Below, piece by piece: positions 37,716 to 50,690 of a stretch of DNA of 64,000 bases; the stretch's first letter is position 1; every line of letters begins with the position of its first letter. This stretch comes from Salvator merianae. Its lineage: Eukaryota > Chordata > Lepidosauria > Squamata > Teiidae. The notes under the pieces are model-generated. The model made no database searches and was not told where the DNA came from. It saw only the letters and a list, made by a program, of their open reading frames with translations. Position numbers and translations under genes: made by a program. The stretch covers positions 43,843,024 to 43,907,023 of the forward strand of contig QVOM02000116.1 in assembly GCA_003586115.2 (NCBI GenBank). The letters are read 5' to 3'.

Positions 37716-39654
37716 TCACTTGGGAGAATCTTTACTATTAACTTTACCACCGGTACCCTATCTTAAACGGTTCTCCAGAGGGAATTCTGGTTTCAGGCTG
37801 AAAAGACATCCTTATCCTTCTGTGTTTGCTGAGCTGTGTTGGTTCTCTACTGTATTTTATTACAGCAAATGGTAAATAGTGCTCACAAAACATATATGTT
37901 TCACTGGTTCATTTATTAATTTAATGTTAGGACGGTACAAATTTCCTCTTTCCATGTTTCACTGCCCTGAGGTATTATGCTGAGCATGTGGTTAGGAAAC
38001 ACCATCTGGGAAGTGACAGATAATAAATGTTACACCAGCCAGTGTTTCCAAATAACAATATTGCAAAAAGTTCACCATTGTATTAGAAATTACAAAATAC
38101 AGGATCCATTTATTTCTTCCCTTTAAGCCTTTTTATGAGCTTTTAGTCAAAGCATGCCATCTATTATAGACTCTATTACAAAAAAAGGGTGAAATGTTGT
38201 TGGCTAGTGAAAAGTTGAAAGCATTCGCCCCCAAGACTGTGTTTATTTTTTAGAGTTAGATATGTAACTAAGGATGCTTTGTGGCTTACATTTACCCCAT
38301 GGAAAAGCTTCCATGTGTTTATTTGTTCTCATTGCTATCACCACATGAAGCATCATTAAACATGTCCTGTTTTTGCAGAAAATGAGGGCAGTTACAGCAT
38401 CAACACAAGCTACATAAAGAAAATCAGGAAAACTGGAAACAGAACAGATTTCAGTTTCAGTCTTATAGTATTCTCACGCAGAGTAGATCCATCTATGCAT
38501 CCCATAAATGAATAATTGCCATTCATTCCTATGGGAAATATCAGAATGATACTCATGGAGATTTTATAGTGGGGGGAACAAAGCCTTCCCTTTTCCTAAG
38601 AGTTCTATTGCTGAGCTGAAATTTGCTACATGGGCTATTAACCTTTTGTGAATTGTGGAAATAATTTCTGCAACCTCCATAGGGCTCATAAGCCTGACTA
38701 CACACAAATTATAATGCACATTAGAACAGTTTTCACAGCGTAGTGATCACACATAAATGTGTGTATTCACAGCTGATGTGCATTGGGTGCCTGTTAATCT
38801 GTGATATTTGCTGAGTGCTTTGTTTGCAGTTGGAATGTGTATTGCGAGTTGTAAAGCACATTTGTTTCTTTTGTGTGGCTGCCTTCCACCATAGTAGAGG
38901 CGGGGCAGGAAGTATAGGGTGAGTCGTGGGTATGGGTTTACAAGTACTCTCACCAAATATTGTCAGCCAATTAGCTTTGAGCATCATCTCCTGTTTTGTA
39001 ACTTTTTTTTCTTTCTCTAAATATGCATCTAAGCACTTAAGTGGGTATAATACTTTCACATTTCAGTATATATAGTCATTTCTTTTGAATTTAAGGGAAA
39101 TCTGCATATCCCAGTATAGCTCTTACGTACTTAAGTCCATAACCTTAAAAAATTTGAGATAACAGCACCTGATCAATAGCTTGCATGGACCAAATACTGC
39201 ATTTTCAAGAAAGCAGTTTCCAATAGATGGAATGTATTTCCAGCTCATTCAGCATGAATTTCCTTCCTGTGTGACTGACAGATAAGCACACTGACTATAC
39301 TCTTACTACTTCCTGAGGGTTCTCCCTAAATGCATATTACAAACGGATTGCCTTAAAAACTGCAAGCTAAGCCACCAGTGTAGCTAGGATCTGAGTGCTC
39401 TGCTTGCCCTAGTTTATTATACTAGATGCCCAATTGTGTATCTAGTGTTCTAGGAATGTTTAAGTAAAAACATGCAGGCATCTGTAAGGTCACATATACC
39501 ATTCTAGGCCATAAGTACATGCAGGATGGCAAGGTCAGCTGGTTGGGAGAGACTAAACTAGCTTTGCAATGACTAAAGCAGCTTTCCAGGATTTTAATTG
39601 TGCTAAGGATCCTTAGCACTGCCTTCTGCCTATACCTTCCCTGCTGTAGATCAT
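37716..39654. other. No recognised gene or repeat
   Basis: AT-rich, with no frame above 110 codons, no inverted repeat and no RNA gene that I can support. Confidence 0.6.
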
Positions 39655-40560
39655 AACCCATAATGGCTCTATCTTCTGTGAATCTGTCTAAACCTCAAGC
39701 TGGTGGCCAACATCTTATCTTCCACTGGAGAGTTAGGACTGATGAGGGGAAGTATTTTTTACCCAGAGAGTCATTGGTCTATGGAATTTAATATGAGAAG
39801 AAGTGGTGACAATAAGAAAGGGTTATACAAATTCATGGAGAACAGTTATATCAATGGCTACTGGAATAGATGTCTCTATACCATCTCCAGGTTGGAGAGA
39901 CAGGCCTGTAAAGACCATTTGAATCGAGAGCAGGTGAAGATTTTGCCTTTGTCTTCTGCTTGAGAATACCCAGAAGCAATTGGTGGGCCACTGTGTGAGA
40001 CAGGATGCTGAACTAGATGGACTGTGACCTGATCTAGCAGGGCTTCTCTTATCTTTTTCCTCTCTTATCTTCATCTTGTGGTAATGAATCCCAAAGTTTA
40101 TCTATATGCTGTGTCAAAGAGAGAGGAAATTCCTTTTGTTTCCCCTGACTCTTCCAAGATTTGGCTTCATTGGCTGAGTCCTAATTCTAGTGTTTTGGGA
40201 AGGGGAGAAAAGCTTTTCCTTATTCATTCTGTCCATACCATGAATAATTTTATACACTTACTATGCCCCCTTTCACCTGCCTGCTTTCTATACCAAAAAA
40301 AGCGAACAATTTGTGTTTGCTCTTAAAAGCAGTCCTTTAGCTCCTAAATTATTTTAGCTACCCTCCTTTGAACTGATCTCAGTTCCTCTATATCCCTTTT
40401 GAAATGTGGTGGCCAAAGCTGTATTTGGTATTCCATGTAAGGTTGTACACACCAATGTGCTGTACAGGAGACTTATAATATCGCTAGGTTCGTTTTCAAT
40501 ACCAGTCTTCATTTAAGCTAAGTCCTCTACAAAGGTACATATAATTTTTCCCCCTTCAAG
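39655..40560 (-). mobile_element. CR1-type LINE fragment, minus strand, interrupted by a plus-strand CR1
   Basis: On the minus strand, 40560 down to 40073 encodes the region after the reverse-transcriptase core: MEYQIQLWPPHFKRDIEELR and SVQRRVAKII, the CR1 'W.P..K.DI..LE.VQRRA.K' motif. It continues, with stops, to a LP.D-like segment. It resumes left of the inner element at 39722 with AT(S)L and continues to about 39655 (TTTAGACAGATTCACAGAAG, the C-terminal 'LD.F' region). The inner CR1 (39723-40063) separates the two parts. It is an old and heavily mutated copy. Confidence 0.75.
39723..40063 (+). mobile_element. CR1 3' end nested in an opposite-strand CR1
   Basis: The plus strand carries RVRTDEGKYFLPRE (C-terminal ORF2), then the 3' UTR phrases GTGAAGATTTTGCCTTTGTC, AGAAGCAATTGGTGGGCCAC and GACAGGATGCTGAACTAGAT, ending CTTCTCTTATC. 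It is flanked by CTTATCTTC at 39714-39722 and again at 40064-40072, a 9-bp candidate target duplication. Fusing the flanks restores continuity of the minus-strand CR1, which supports the nesting. Confidence 0.75.
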
Positions 40561-41659
40561 AACAGACTTTCTTTAAAAACTGAGTAAAATACCCCCAAAC
40601 ATCATTTGTCCATTCACTGTTATCATCCCCCTCCCTTGAAAGGTTGAAAGCAAATTGACCACTGAAAGTTTTTCACAGTACTACATAAGAATGATATACC
40701 TGGAATGACCAGAGCCAGATGGTATTGGCTTCCTTACCTGGGAATTCCAGATTATGATGCCCACCTTGCTTAATGACATCATTGGGGAAGCTGTGTGCCA
40801 AGTCACTATCAATAGCCTGCTGAGGATTTTCTCTCCAAGACAAACCTACAGTCATCATATGATAGGGATTTTGTTTTCATGTATATTTTCCAATAAACAA
40901 GGATTCTCGCTAACAAGCTTACTTTACCCTTCTATTTAGACTATGATTTAGCACTATAGTCTGTTTCTGATTATGAACAATAACATTTCAAATAATCCTC
41001 TGAAATTAATGATGCATGGAAGACACAATGTAATGAGAAAAAAAGGAAGCTGTGTTCTGCTCATTTATACATTTTATAGTGATAGTTTTTCTTCTGCAGT
41101 AACTTGCTTAAATCAAAAACATTTGCAACTGACTCTAAAATGGAGATAACTGTGACCTTTGCATAAGGTTTTACTACAAATTAAGGATACTGTTCCCCCT
41201 TCTCTTTCTTTTTTACAAGCTCATCTTACACCCAGATTTGGCTTTCAGTCGTTCAGTAACACAGAGAACCTTTTTTTAGTACATGTTTTCTGATTGGAAT
41301 TATTTGCAGCATAAGTGAGCTAAGAAATGTAGTATAGTTTTCCACATTAGGACTGATTCGGTGATTTGAAAATCATAGAGCAAAGAAGTCTTCCAAACCC
41401 ACTAAAGGTCTTTCAAACCCAATAATGTTGGCAGCTTGCCAACATCATAGCAAGATCTTCAGACAGCCCCAAAGTCATGTCAGGACACCGCTGGCCTATC
41501 ACCCCCAAATTTTGTTCTAAAGATAGAGCAGGAAATCTCACACTATTGACAATGTTCCAGCATACTTCTGGATGATTGGCCATCTGGCAGGGCTCCTATG
41601 ACATACTGTCAAACTAAACTTCTGGGAGCTAGCAACGTGCATTAAAAAAACCAAAAAAA
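40561..41659. other. No recognised gene or repeat
   Basis: Mixed, AT-rich sequence with no frame above 61 codons. A CTGTCAAACTAAACTTCTGG motif near 41607 is a weak match to the dispersed ACTACAACTCC-type motif. Confidence 0.5.
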
Positions 41660-41765
41660 GTGCTTGCTTCAGCAGCACATATACTAAAATTGGAATGATA
41701 CAGAGAAGATTAGCATGGCCCCTGTGCAAGGATGATATACAAATTCGTGAAGTGTTCCAAAATTT
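41660..41765 (+). pseudogene. U6 spliceosomal snRNA retropseudogene
   Basis: Full-length match to U6 snRNA: it begins GTGCTTGCTTCAGCAGCACA, keeps ATACTAAAATTGGAA, ACAGAGAAGATTAGCATGGC (the ACAGAGA and AGC catalytic boxes), and ends GTTCCAAAATTT followed by an A-rich run. Nearly all differences from the known U6 sequence are C-to-T or G-to-A at former CpG sites, the mark of a methylated, unselected copy. No TATA box at about -30 or proximal sequence element is evident upstream. An A-rich 3' run fits LINE-mediated retroposition. Confidence 0.93.
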
Positions 41766-41827
41766 AAAAAAGAAAAAAAAATAAAGGAGGCGGCACAGCA
41801 AACTCTTGAAAGTTCAATCTAACATTA

Positions 41828-42810
41828 CATAAGAACATACATAAGAGGAGTCTTGCTGGATCAGGCCATGGCCCATCTAGTCCAGTGTTCTGTTTCACAC
41901 AGTGGCACACCACTTGCTTCTGGGCATTCTCAAGCAGAACAAAAGGCAAAACCTTCACCTGCTCTTGACTCCCCACAAATGGTTTTACAGGCATCCTGCC
42001 TATCTTTCCAACCTGGAGGCAGTACCTAGGCATCCATTCTAATAGCTATTAATATACCTGACCTCCATGAATCTGTCCAGTCCTTTCTTAAAGTTATCTA
42101 GGCTGATTGAGCTGTCTGCCAGAACCCTGAGATTCTATTCCTGGTCTGTCACAGAAAGTTTAGCCCTTATCAGTTTATAGATGTAATTGGGGTTCTTTGC
42201 CCCAATGTGCATCACTTTGCACTTGCTAAGACTGAAGTGCATTTGCCACTTTGTTGCCCACTCAACCAATGTCAAGAGATCCCTCTGAAACTCTTTACAA
42301 TCACTTTCAGTTTTTACTACCCTGAACAATTTAGTGTCATCAGCAAACTTTGCTAACTCACTACTTACCCCTGTGTCTAGATCATTTATGAAAAAATTAA
42401 AAAGCAGGGGTCCTAATACTGAACCTTGCGGGACCCCACTTTTCACCTCTTTTCACTCTGAGAACTGACTATTTATTCCTACTCTTTGTTTCCTGTCCTT
42501 AAGCCTGTTACCAATCTAGGACAGGACCTCTCCTCTTATTCGTGACTGCTGAGTTTATTCAGGAGTCTTTGAAGAGGGACTTTGTCAAAAGCCTTCTGAA
42601 AGTCCAGATAGACAATGTCAACTGGGTCACCTTTATCCACATGTTTATTAACACTTTCAAAGAATTCTAACAAGTTTGTAAGACATGATTTACCTTTGCA
42701 GAAGCCATGCTGATTTTCTTTCAGCAATGCTTAATCTTCTAGGAGTTTAATAATTTTATCCTTAATTATCGTTTCCATCACTTTGCCTGGAACTGATATT
42801 AAGCTGACTC
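41828..42810 (-). mobile_element. CR1-type LINE with reverse transcriptase blocks, 5'-truncated, inactive
   Basis: Read on the minus strand from 42810: PGKVMETIIKDKIIKLLED, ENQHGFCKGKSCLTNLLEFF and DIVYLDFQKAFDKVP (RT domains), then a damaged stretch with stops and a frameshift (about 42535-42450), then SGVPQGSVLGPLLFNFFIND and LAKFADDTKLF. The FADD catalytic motif is intact at about 42345. KCKVMHIGAKN follows, then the 3' UTR ending TAAGAGGAGTC-type text near 41840. AACATTA at both edges (41821-41827 and 42811-42817) may be a 7-bp target duplication. Part of the region between RT and the 3' UTR is deleted. It is not mobile. Confidence 0.9.
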
Positions 42811-42817
42811 AACATTA

Positions 42818-45800
42818 TGTGGGGGGAGTCCATTCTGAGTTTAGCATCTGTATTACAGGAAAATGTTAGTGTCCATTTAAATCTGCCATTTTCCCATGTG
42901 ACTTGGAGACAACCTATGAGTTGTGTAGCTTTTCCATATGTTTCAGCACCTAGGACAGTTCAATTGCTTCTTGGCTATTTCCTAGAGTCCAAGAGTCCCA
43001 CACTTTTAAATTCCCATAATTTATTTTCCTGCATGTAGCAGTTCAGAGTGCTGTGCCACCAAAAGACAGGGCATCATAAATACAATTAGCACTTATGTTG
43101 CAAGTACAGGGATCTTGACCAGAGGGCTTGAATTTCTGTAATAGACCAGGATACGTGTTTGATCACCAGAATCCATATTGGAAAAACAGGCCTGATTTTA
43201 AAAAGACAAGGAATAGATTGCAAAATATTTTTTATCTGTTCCCAAAGCAAAGAGCTTGGAAAGACATAAAAGCAGGAACTGACTAAGGAGACAATTCACT
43301 CAGATGGTATGATGGCAGCTGATATGGTCTTGGGCAGAATTTTAAAGATAACAATTGAAAAGCTATCTGGCATTCAGACAAATGTATTGTTAACAATAGA
43401 CTTGGAAATACATCTGGAAGACTCTAATTAAGAATGCAAGACAGCAGCACTGAAATCTGACTAAAAACTGGTTCTAAGCAAATATTGACTTTAGTTTGAG
43501 GTAAAGGTCACCCATTTAAGATCACCAACGCTGTCCAGAGGCATGTTCCTCCAACTCGGCATGTTCACTCAGGTGGAAAGCGGTGCCAAATATAGAAAAC
43601 AGACACACAAGCACTACATCACTTACCCCTCTCCTTCATGTTTTTCCTGACAGAGTTTGCCCGTCGACTTCCATTAATGCAATCCATTATTCCCTCCCCT
43701 GGACAGAACCCTGGTGCCGGCGGGGGGAGGGGGGGAGAGACTAATTCCCAACAGTCCCATTTATGCAGCATTCCCATTTACCCTGCCGGCTCACTGCTTC
43801 AACCCAAAGCAACTCTGCTCATCTGAACTCTGATCTGTGCCTTGGCTAGGGCACGGAGCCAAAGAACTATCTACTTGTTTCTTTATTGATGCACTCTCCT
43901 GGAGCTCGGCAACTTTGCTGGGACTCTACCAGCTTTTGGATCCTCCTTGTTGGCAGCAAGTCCACAAACTAAAACCCTTTTTGCTCTGAGGTGAGAACTG
44001 GCTGCTCCTGGCAAAGCTAAGGTCCCCTTTTATTTGGTAAGGGCATATTTAAGGCAGTTTCCCCCTTCTTTCCCCTCTTAACTGCTCCTTCCTACAGCAA
44101 TTTGTCAAAATTGACCCAATTTGACCTTCCCATTCATAAAAAGTTGCTATTATGGAGATTTTCACCTTATTTGACCTCATGTGCATGTGCAGTACACTGC
44201 AAGGAATGAGACTTCTATATTTTACTATATAAGAACTGCAAGCTGCTCTGTATCCTTGATAACTCTCGCAATCAGTTTGCTGTCAAAGGTGTCATTCTGC
44301 TGTTTTGTGCCTTTTACAAATCTTTTTCTGCTGTATTTAATAAAGTTTGTGTTCTAATTTGACCTGATCTTTATCTGAAGGTAGTTTTATTGTTACTTGA
44401 TTGTTCATTTATGAAGGTACCATACCAATTTACTGTTTTTAAAGCCATAACATAAGGATCTCATTCAGAGGTAGTTGTCTGGGTGAGCTGGTTTCCCTAT
44501 TAAAAGCAGTATACCAAGTGCACTGCTTGTGACATACTCCATACTTCCAGTTGAACTTTAAAGTCACTTCTCCTATCTCTATAGTTACACATCTTGTGCT
44601 AGTCTGTCTGCATTCTGTCCATGAGTTTTCATTCTCACAAAACATCATATTCATGGTCATTTCTCATGTCACCATCAAAATCCAGCCAATACCTTTGCTG
44701 AGATAGGATTATAATTTATAGATAAATGCAAGAAAAGAACATTTGGTTACCCTGCGCCAAGCCTGAACATACAAAATATTTTTACCATTACCACAAGAGA
44801 TTTGCATTTTAGCAGTGATGAGGTTATTTTACGTTCCATAGTTTTGTTTCATCAATAAAATAAGGGTCAGGAAGCATAGTCATGCACTTCACTTGGCCTT
44901 TACAAAGGCTCCACAGCAATGGTTTATTAAGTATTCACAACTCTTCAAGCAAACTGTCTAACATTTTTGTCAAAATTACAAGTGACATGCTGAATGTGGA
45001 GTGACGCATTTTTCATAATTGTAATTATTAAGGAAACTAGGCTCAGTCCTATCAGGGAACTGCCTTAGCTATAAGAAGAGATAAGGCTGGCCATTAAACT
45101 GATGACATCTCTCATCATCATGAGTTGTGTTCATACATATTTTTAAGTGCTTCCCACTTCCCCAAGCAATAAAAATTCCAGGACTAATGCTAATTTAGTT
45201 TCCTTTGAAGAACACTGGAGATCCATGATGAATAGCAATATTTATTTTGTTTGCAAGTACACAAACAGAGCATACTGGAAGCGACTAAAAGTGGGTAGCA
45301 AATCTGCATCAGGATTCCAAAGGTTCCTGGCAGCCTTTTTACTATTTCTGATAAACCAGGACTTTGTAAAGCAGAATAGGTGTTCACTTACTCAACTGCA
45401 AACATATTAAATTTTTAGTTTGTTTGTTTTTCTGACTCAACTATAAAACCAAACTTGCTACAGGTTGCTTCTCTACCCCTCCTACTGGATCTGAAGGGCA
45501 TCTTGCTAAACAGAATAGAGAAACTTCTAGACGATCACAGAAAATGACCCCAGGAATTAAACCACCAATTATTTTTATTAAACAGCTGCTGGCAACAGAT
45601 CCTTTTCTGATCATCATATCAGCCAAAGATCCTAACAATATTTTTAAAGTTAATATCACCTTAATTCTTTTCATGGGGGGGGGGGGGAGGTCTATTATTC
45701 CTTAAATGAAGCTGGCCACCTTAAGCTTGGGATGGCAGCAATTTATGCACAGACATATACTGGCAATATTAAGTTCATGTATTTGCTTTCCCAAATTTTT

Positions 45801-48340
45801 GCAGCTTCAGGACGTGATACTTCCTGAAAATTTTATTGAGTTAAAATTATAATGTGGGTATTTTCCCATAGTAATTGACTACAGAAATAGCTCCTTTCAA
45901 TGTGCCCTCCAGTGAACAGCTTGAATGCCTGTATTTATCTAACCTTAATGGCTTGTTGAGATGTATAAGATTCCATTTTTTTTAGAGTTTCTTGAATAGT
46001 GTTTCTCTTCAAGCTGCAAGGCACAACTTCATTAAGGATTAGGAATGGCAGCAGCTGACACAGCAGGGTACCGGGGAAGGGAGAAGTGGAAAATTACCAC
46101 TGGGGCAGTATCCAGACAGGGGCTAAAATGTGGAATTATCTCAGGGCTATGTTAGGATTGACACACCCATGTGTGAAATCCTGTGGAATCCCTATGCCAG
46201 GAAAATCCAATTCTCACAGTGGATTTTCCTGGAATAATGATATGGCTTACCTGCCTAGAAGCTTGCCTGGGGGATCCTTTCTGAAGAAAATGGCCCCTGC
46301 ACATGTGCAGGGCAAAGATCAGGGCAAAAATGGCCACCACACATTTGTGGGGGCCAGCACATGTTGTGCACTTCTTGGTATTTTGCACCATTGAAATACC
46401 TGAAAGTAGCTGCCTCTCCATCACTAGAGCATGATGTTGACCTGCCATTAAGCAGGCGTGGCAAGAGGCATTTGCAAGATGCAAACAAACTCTTGTAATT
46501 TCCTTTCACTGTCTAGTGGTGTCAAACAACACTTTTGCTAACATGAGAGCATAGCTTGCTAACATCAATGTCTAATGATGAATCATCACTTGACCCTTTC
46601 CCATGCTCGACAGCAGAAGTCAGAATTGTTTACGAATCCATGAAGGTGCTTTTTGCCCAGTCAGATTTTTGTCTGTCAAAATCATAATATCTATGCTTAC
46701 AAGGTCTCAGCCTGTGACTTTTATACATACAAAGCAATTGCTATGCTATTAAGCTGTAGTCTGTTTCCTCTACAGAATAGAGTACATGCATGTATAGGAG
46801 ATTCTGGATCTCCTCAAGGAAAGTTAGCAATATTTCCATTATTTTTATTAATGCAGAACATCTAAAATATGCTTGGTTCTTTCTTTTGCTGTGATCAAAA
46901 CATTCTTTAGTGCACCTTTCCTGGGCAGGCAGAAATGAAAATTTCTAGAAACAAGACAATATTTAAAGTGTTGTTTTTGTTTCCATGTTAAGAATATAGC
47001 CTGTACAAAACATGATGTATTTTAAATATGTTTTGAGTAACAACCACAATGCATAGTTCATTCTCCATTTTATAAACCTACAGTCTAAATGCTTGCAATA
47101 TTTTCACAATACTAAAGAATCAGAAACATCATCATCAGGATGAAGACATATATCACACTTAATTGGGGCCATGGCTTCATGGCTCCATAGCTTCATGCTC
47201 CATGGCCATGGTAGAAAGCATCTAAGAGTGGCCATCTCCACAGAAGACCCTTTCCCATTATATTTCCTGGATAATTTGTACTATCCATGTCTGGCCATGT
47301 GGGTGCCCAGTGAAGCATCAAGCAAGGCAGTTAGATGGACTCCCTTGCCTCTGGCACCTCAGGTGAGCATCATACTCCTTGGTAGGAACACTGTGCCACT
47401 AAATGTGAAGACACATCACAAAGGCCCTCCCCAGTCACCCACATATGAACATGGAGACACACTCTCAGGATCAAGAAGTGTTTTGAGCTATGCTAGCATG
47501 TTAGAACATTCAAGATAAAGAGTAAAACAGGAAGGCAGATACTGCTCTAAAAACTCCAAAGCTTATCTTTCAAATAAGATGAATTGATAATTTTTATCAG
47601 TGATTTCAATGAATATTCCAAACTGAAAATACCAGATTTTGAAAGAAATAGTTTAACTGTGTTGATTGCAAAGAGAAAATGATAAAGCTTCAAACAGAAA
47701 GGATTCAGGTGGTGAGCTTGAAGTAATTACTGGAAGGTCAAAGTTCTTTTTTATGTGAGTCAGCACAATTGCTAATACAAATTATTTAATACCATTAAAA
47801 GATATCCAGGTCCTTCGATTAAGTTTAAATGCATAATATTAACCATTCTAAAGTCTTCCTTCAGCTTGAAAAAAAAATTCCATTGTTCCTATCAGGGCTA
47901 TAATTATCCTGGTCACCTTCTGAAAAGGAAAGCATACCATTGGAACCCACAAGTACAATTTAGAAGTGTGTTTTGGAAAAGGTCTTTGGAACTTTTCTCC
48001 TAACCCCTTGTATCCTGGACCCTTTCTTACCCTATTTGCAAGAGTGCATATAAATATCTTCACTGTTCTCGCTACAATTTCATATGGTTTGGGAGGTATG
48101 TCAGTTCACTTTATCTGTACTTTAGGTTCCAAGAAAATGAAATGTGACACTATCAGTAGTGCCGGGCAAATCTATGCACAATACTTCTAGGCACTTCCAG
48201 ATGTGATTCCAAACACTGGCTGCTACAGGACACTACGACACGGCATGTATTGGAGTCCTAAGACATGGACATTTTTGCATACATCTTGCCCTGCTGGTTG
48301 TAAGCAGCTATAACTTTCCATGAATGAAGGATGCTGAATT
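42818..48340. other. Long stretch without a recognised gene
   Basis: About 5.5 kb. Candidate items: a G-rich patch at 43718-43738; an LTR-like stretch at about 44205-44370 (ACTATATAAGAACTG, then TTAATAAAG); a 13-G run at 45675-45687; a GGGGCAGTATCCAGAC terminus at 46102 resembling the GGCTGCATCCAGAC family, with a GGAAAATCC..GGATTTTCC hairpin at 46199-46231; and CCATGG-rich text at 47168-47212. No protein motif was recognised in any frame. Confidence 0.45.
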
Positions 48341-48471
48341 CCTTCCTTCCTTCCTTCCTTCCTTCCTTCCTTCCTTCCTTCCTTCCTTCCTTCCTTCCTT
48401 CCTTCCTTTTTCTTTCTTTCTCTCATTATCTCTTTCTTTCTTTCTTTCTTTCTTTTTTCTTTCTTCTATTT
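48341..48471. repeat. Compound (CTTC)n / (TTTC)n microsatellite
   Basis: About seventeen CTTC units (48341-48408) run into TTTC units with interruptions. The open frames across it (poly LPSF / EGRK) are artefacts of the 4-bp period. Confidence 0.95.
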
Positions 48472-48479
48472 TAACATTT

Positions 48480-49059
48480 TATGTAAAAAACATGAAGCAA
48501 ATAAGAGAACAAAACCAGGAATTATGTATTTGACACTCAGAACATCCTAAACAAAGATACTAGGAAGGTTTAATGATTAGCTGTATAAATTCAGCATAAT
48601 CTTAATCCACATCTAAAAGGATTTAAAATAGTGCAAGTTATGTTTACTTATATATTTGAACTTGTTTTATGCAACATGGTCCTGATCTTCCACTTAAGGA
48701 GGAAGGCAGTTCCATTGCAGTCAAATGGAGAAAGCACCTTGATTCACTGCTTTAAAAAATCACCTCCACATCTCCATTTTGAGCTTGGAGACCCCATTTT
48801 CAGTAGCCAATCATGCCCTTCAAACATTGTGCCTCCAACGGTGATCATGCAGTAGCAACGGACAACTTTTTCCAGAGGCTGTGGCTATCTCCATTACAAA
48901 GTGGAGATGTGGCCATGATCCTGCTATCCAATTCAGTCTAGAATATCAGTCACAAAATTTAAAAAAAGAACACAAAATTATATTATCAATAATTTCATGT
49001 TCTACAGGATCTGACTGGAACAATAATTATCACATTCTAAGGTGCACAGAGCAGCACAG
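48480..49059. other. Unassigned sequence
   Basis: GTGGAGATGTGGCCATGATC near 48903 resembles the reversed terminus of the possible element at 22128. Nothing else is recognisable. Confidence 0.45.
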
Positions 49060-49434
49060 AGACTGCAAATGGTGGTATCCTGCTCCCAAACTTCACCATG
49101 ACAGCAGCCAGGAAGCATCCAGCCGCTGCCATGGCAACTGGCAGCATCATGGATTCTGCAGGTGCATGCAGGTGTGATCACACAATTGTGCAGGCACAGT
49201 TGCAGCATGCCATGCAGCTGTGCATTCGCACCTGGAAACAGGTGCGAATACACTGTACCGGGAGCAGTCCTGTTCTCCCTGTACAGCTGTGGAGCACAAT
49301 TTTTCTGCTCCCCAGCTAGTAGTGATCAGGAGCAGCTGGAGTCTGCCTCTAATTACAAGGGCCTCCACAAAGTGCAGAGGCACTTGACTACTGAGTGTCC
49401 CTGATGCATACTAGCTTCAAGTGTGAACAGGTCC
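49060..49434 (-). mobile_element. GGGCC/TTCACAC family TIR element, one end preserved
   Basis: The right terminus AAGTGTGAACAGGTCCC matches the family end in reverse. The interior holds a perfect hairpin around TTCGCACCTGGAAACAGGTG (49227-49248), CCGGGAGCAGTCC..CCCTGTACAGCTG, and the GGGCCTCCACAAAGTGCAGA block shared with 36390 and 37250. GCTGCCATGGCAACTGGCAGC is another hairpin. The other terminus was not found. Confidence 0.55.
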
Positions 49435-50515
49435 CAAGTCTATAGATCAAGATCTTACAAAAATAATGCAGTAAGACATTCAGATGCCATTTTCTAAAAG
49501 CAGCATTGGTAAATGGAAATGTTAACTTAGATATTCTGACAGCTTCCACATGTTCTGTTTTGACCATGCTAACTACCACACAGAAATTTGGTATTCCCTT
49601 GCCAGGATGGTCTTCTAGATGCACAGCATCTTGGGGAATGTTCTGTCTGCACAGACCTTTTGCTTGTAGTGCTCCCCAAGATGAAAACAATGGTGGGAAG
49701 CACTTCAGTGGGAGACCCTTTAAAGCAGTTGCCTTGCCTTGCTCAGTTGTTGGCCTGAATCAAGTCATCTGGGCCTAGACCAGACTCCCCAAGATGTGCT
49801 AAGGGATACAGTGCAGAAGCTCCCTCGAGATATCTGAAATTTAATAATGATAACTATGGCTAAAGAAAGAGTTCAAAAGAAAAAGGCTATAGATTGAAAG
49901 AAGAGAAATTGGAACTGTCTGTCATAGAGATTACTAGAACTGACCGTATTTGGATCAAATCACCATCAGTTCATTTAAAACTCAGATTATATCCTAATCC
50001 ATAATTTATTTTAAATACAACTGGATTTTTGTTTTACTTTATTTTTGACAGATGCTGCTGACTAAAATAATCTCTAAAGCAATCATCATCAGAAAGCAAA
50101 AGAATCAATCAAGTTAGATATGGGTAGCAATAAAAATAAAATGTTATCATCTCCTAGTTTTATTTACATGAGTATCACAGCCTGCTTCCAAAGATAGTGG
50201 GAACATTGACAGGGCTTTGAGGACAAGAGGTTCGATGATGAGGTCAGAAAAACCTGGATAATTATAGACTCTAAGATAGCTCATGGTCTTTGCTGTGGTA
50301 CTGCAGTACCAGTGAGACTGCAAGCTGTGTTGTACCAATCCCTCTTTGAAGGATTATGTCCTGATAGGAAACTCTTTTTTGTTACCTCCTGGTCCAACTT
50401 ACCTTATTTGCTGAGGCTATATAGGGTGCCAGAACAACATGGAAGTTTTATCATCTGTTTCCAAGGTCAGATACTGGACTGTTCACCTTCTAGGCTCTTA
50501 TTGACTTCTCTACCT

Positions 50516-50690
<175 letters not shown>

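Noticed and set aside
41660..41765. Functional U6 gene
   Set aside because: It carries substitutions at several positions, CpG decay, an A-rich 3' run and no recognisable Pol III promoter upstream.
45675..45687. 13-G run as a G-quadruplex or regulatory element
   Set aside because: A single homopolymer run, with no other G-tracts nearby to form a quadruplex motif, is ordinary here.
46199..46231. Hairpin GGAAAATCC..GGATTTTCC as a terminator or NF-kB-type site pair
   Set aside because: It sits within text resembling the GGCTGCATCCAGAC repeat family, so it is better explained as part of a transposon.
48223..48533. Frames rich in EGRK / LPSF repeats
   Set aside because: Produced by the 4-bp microsatellite period.
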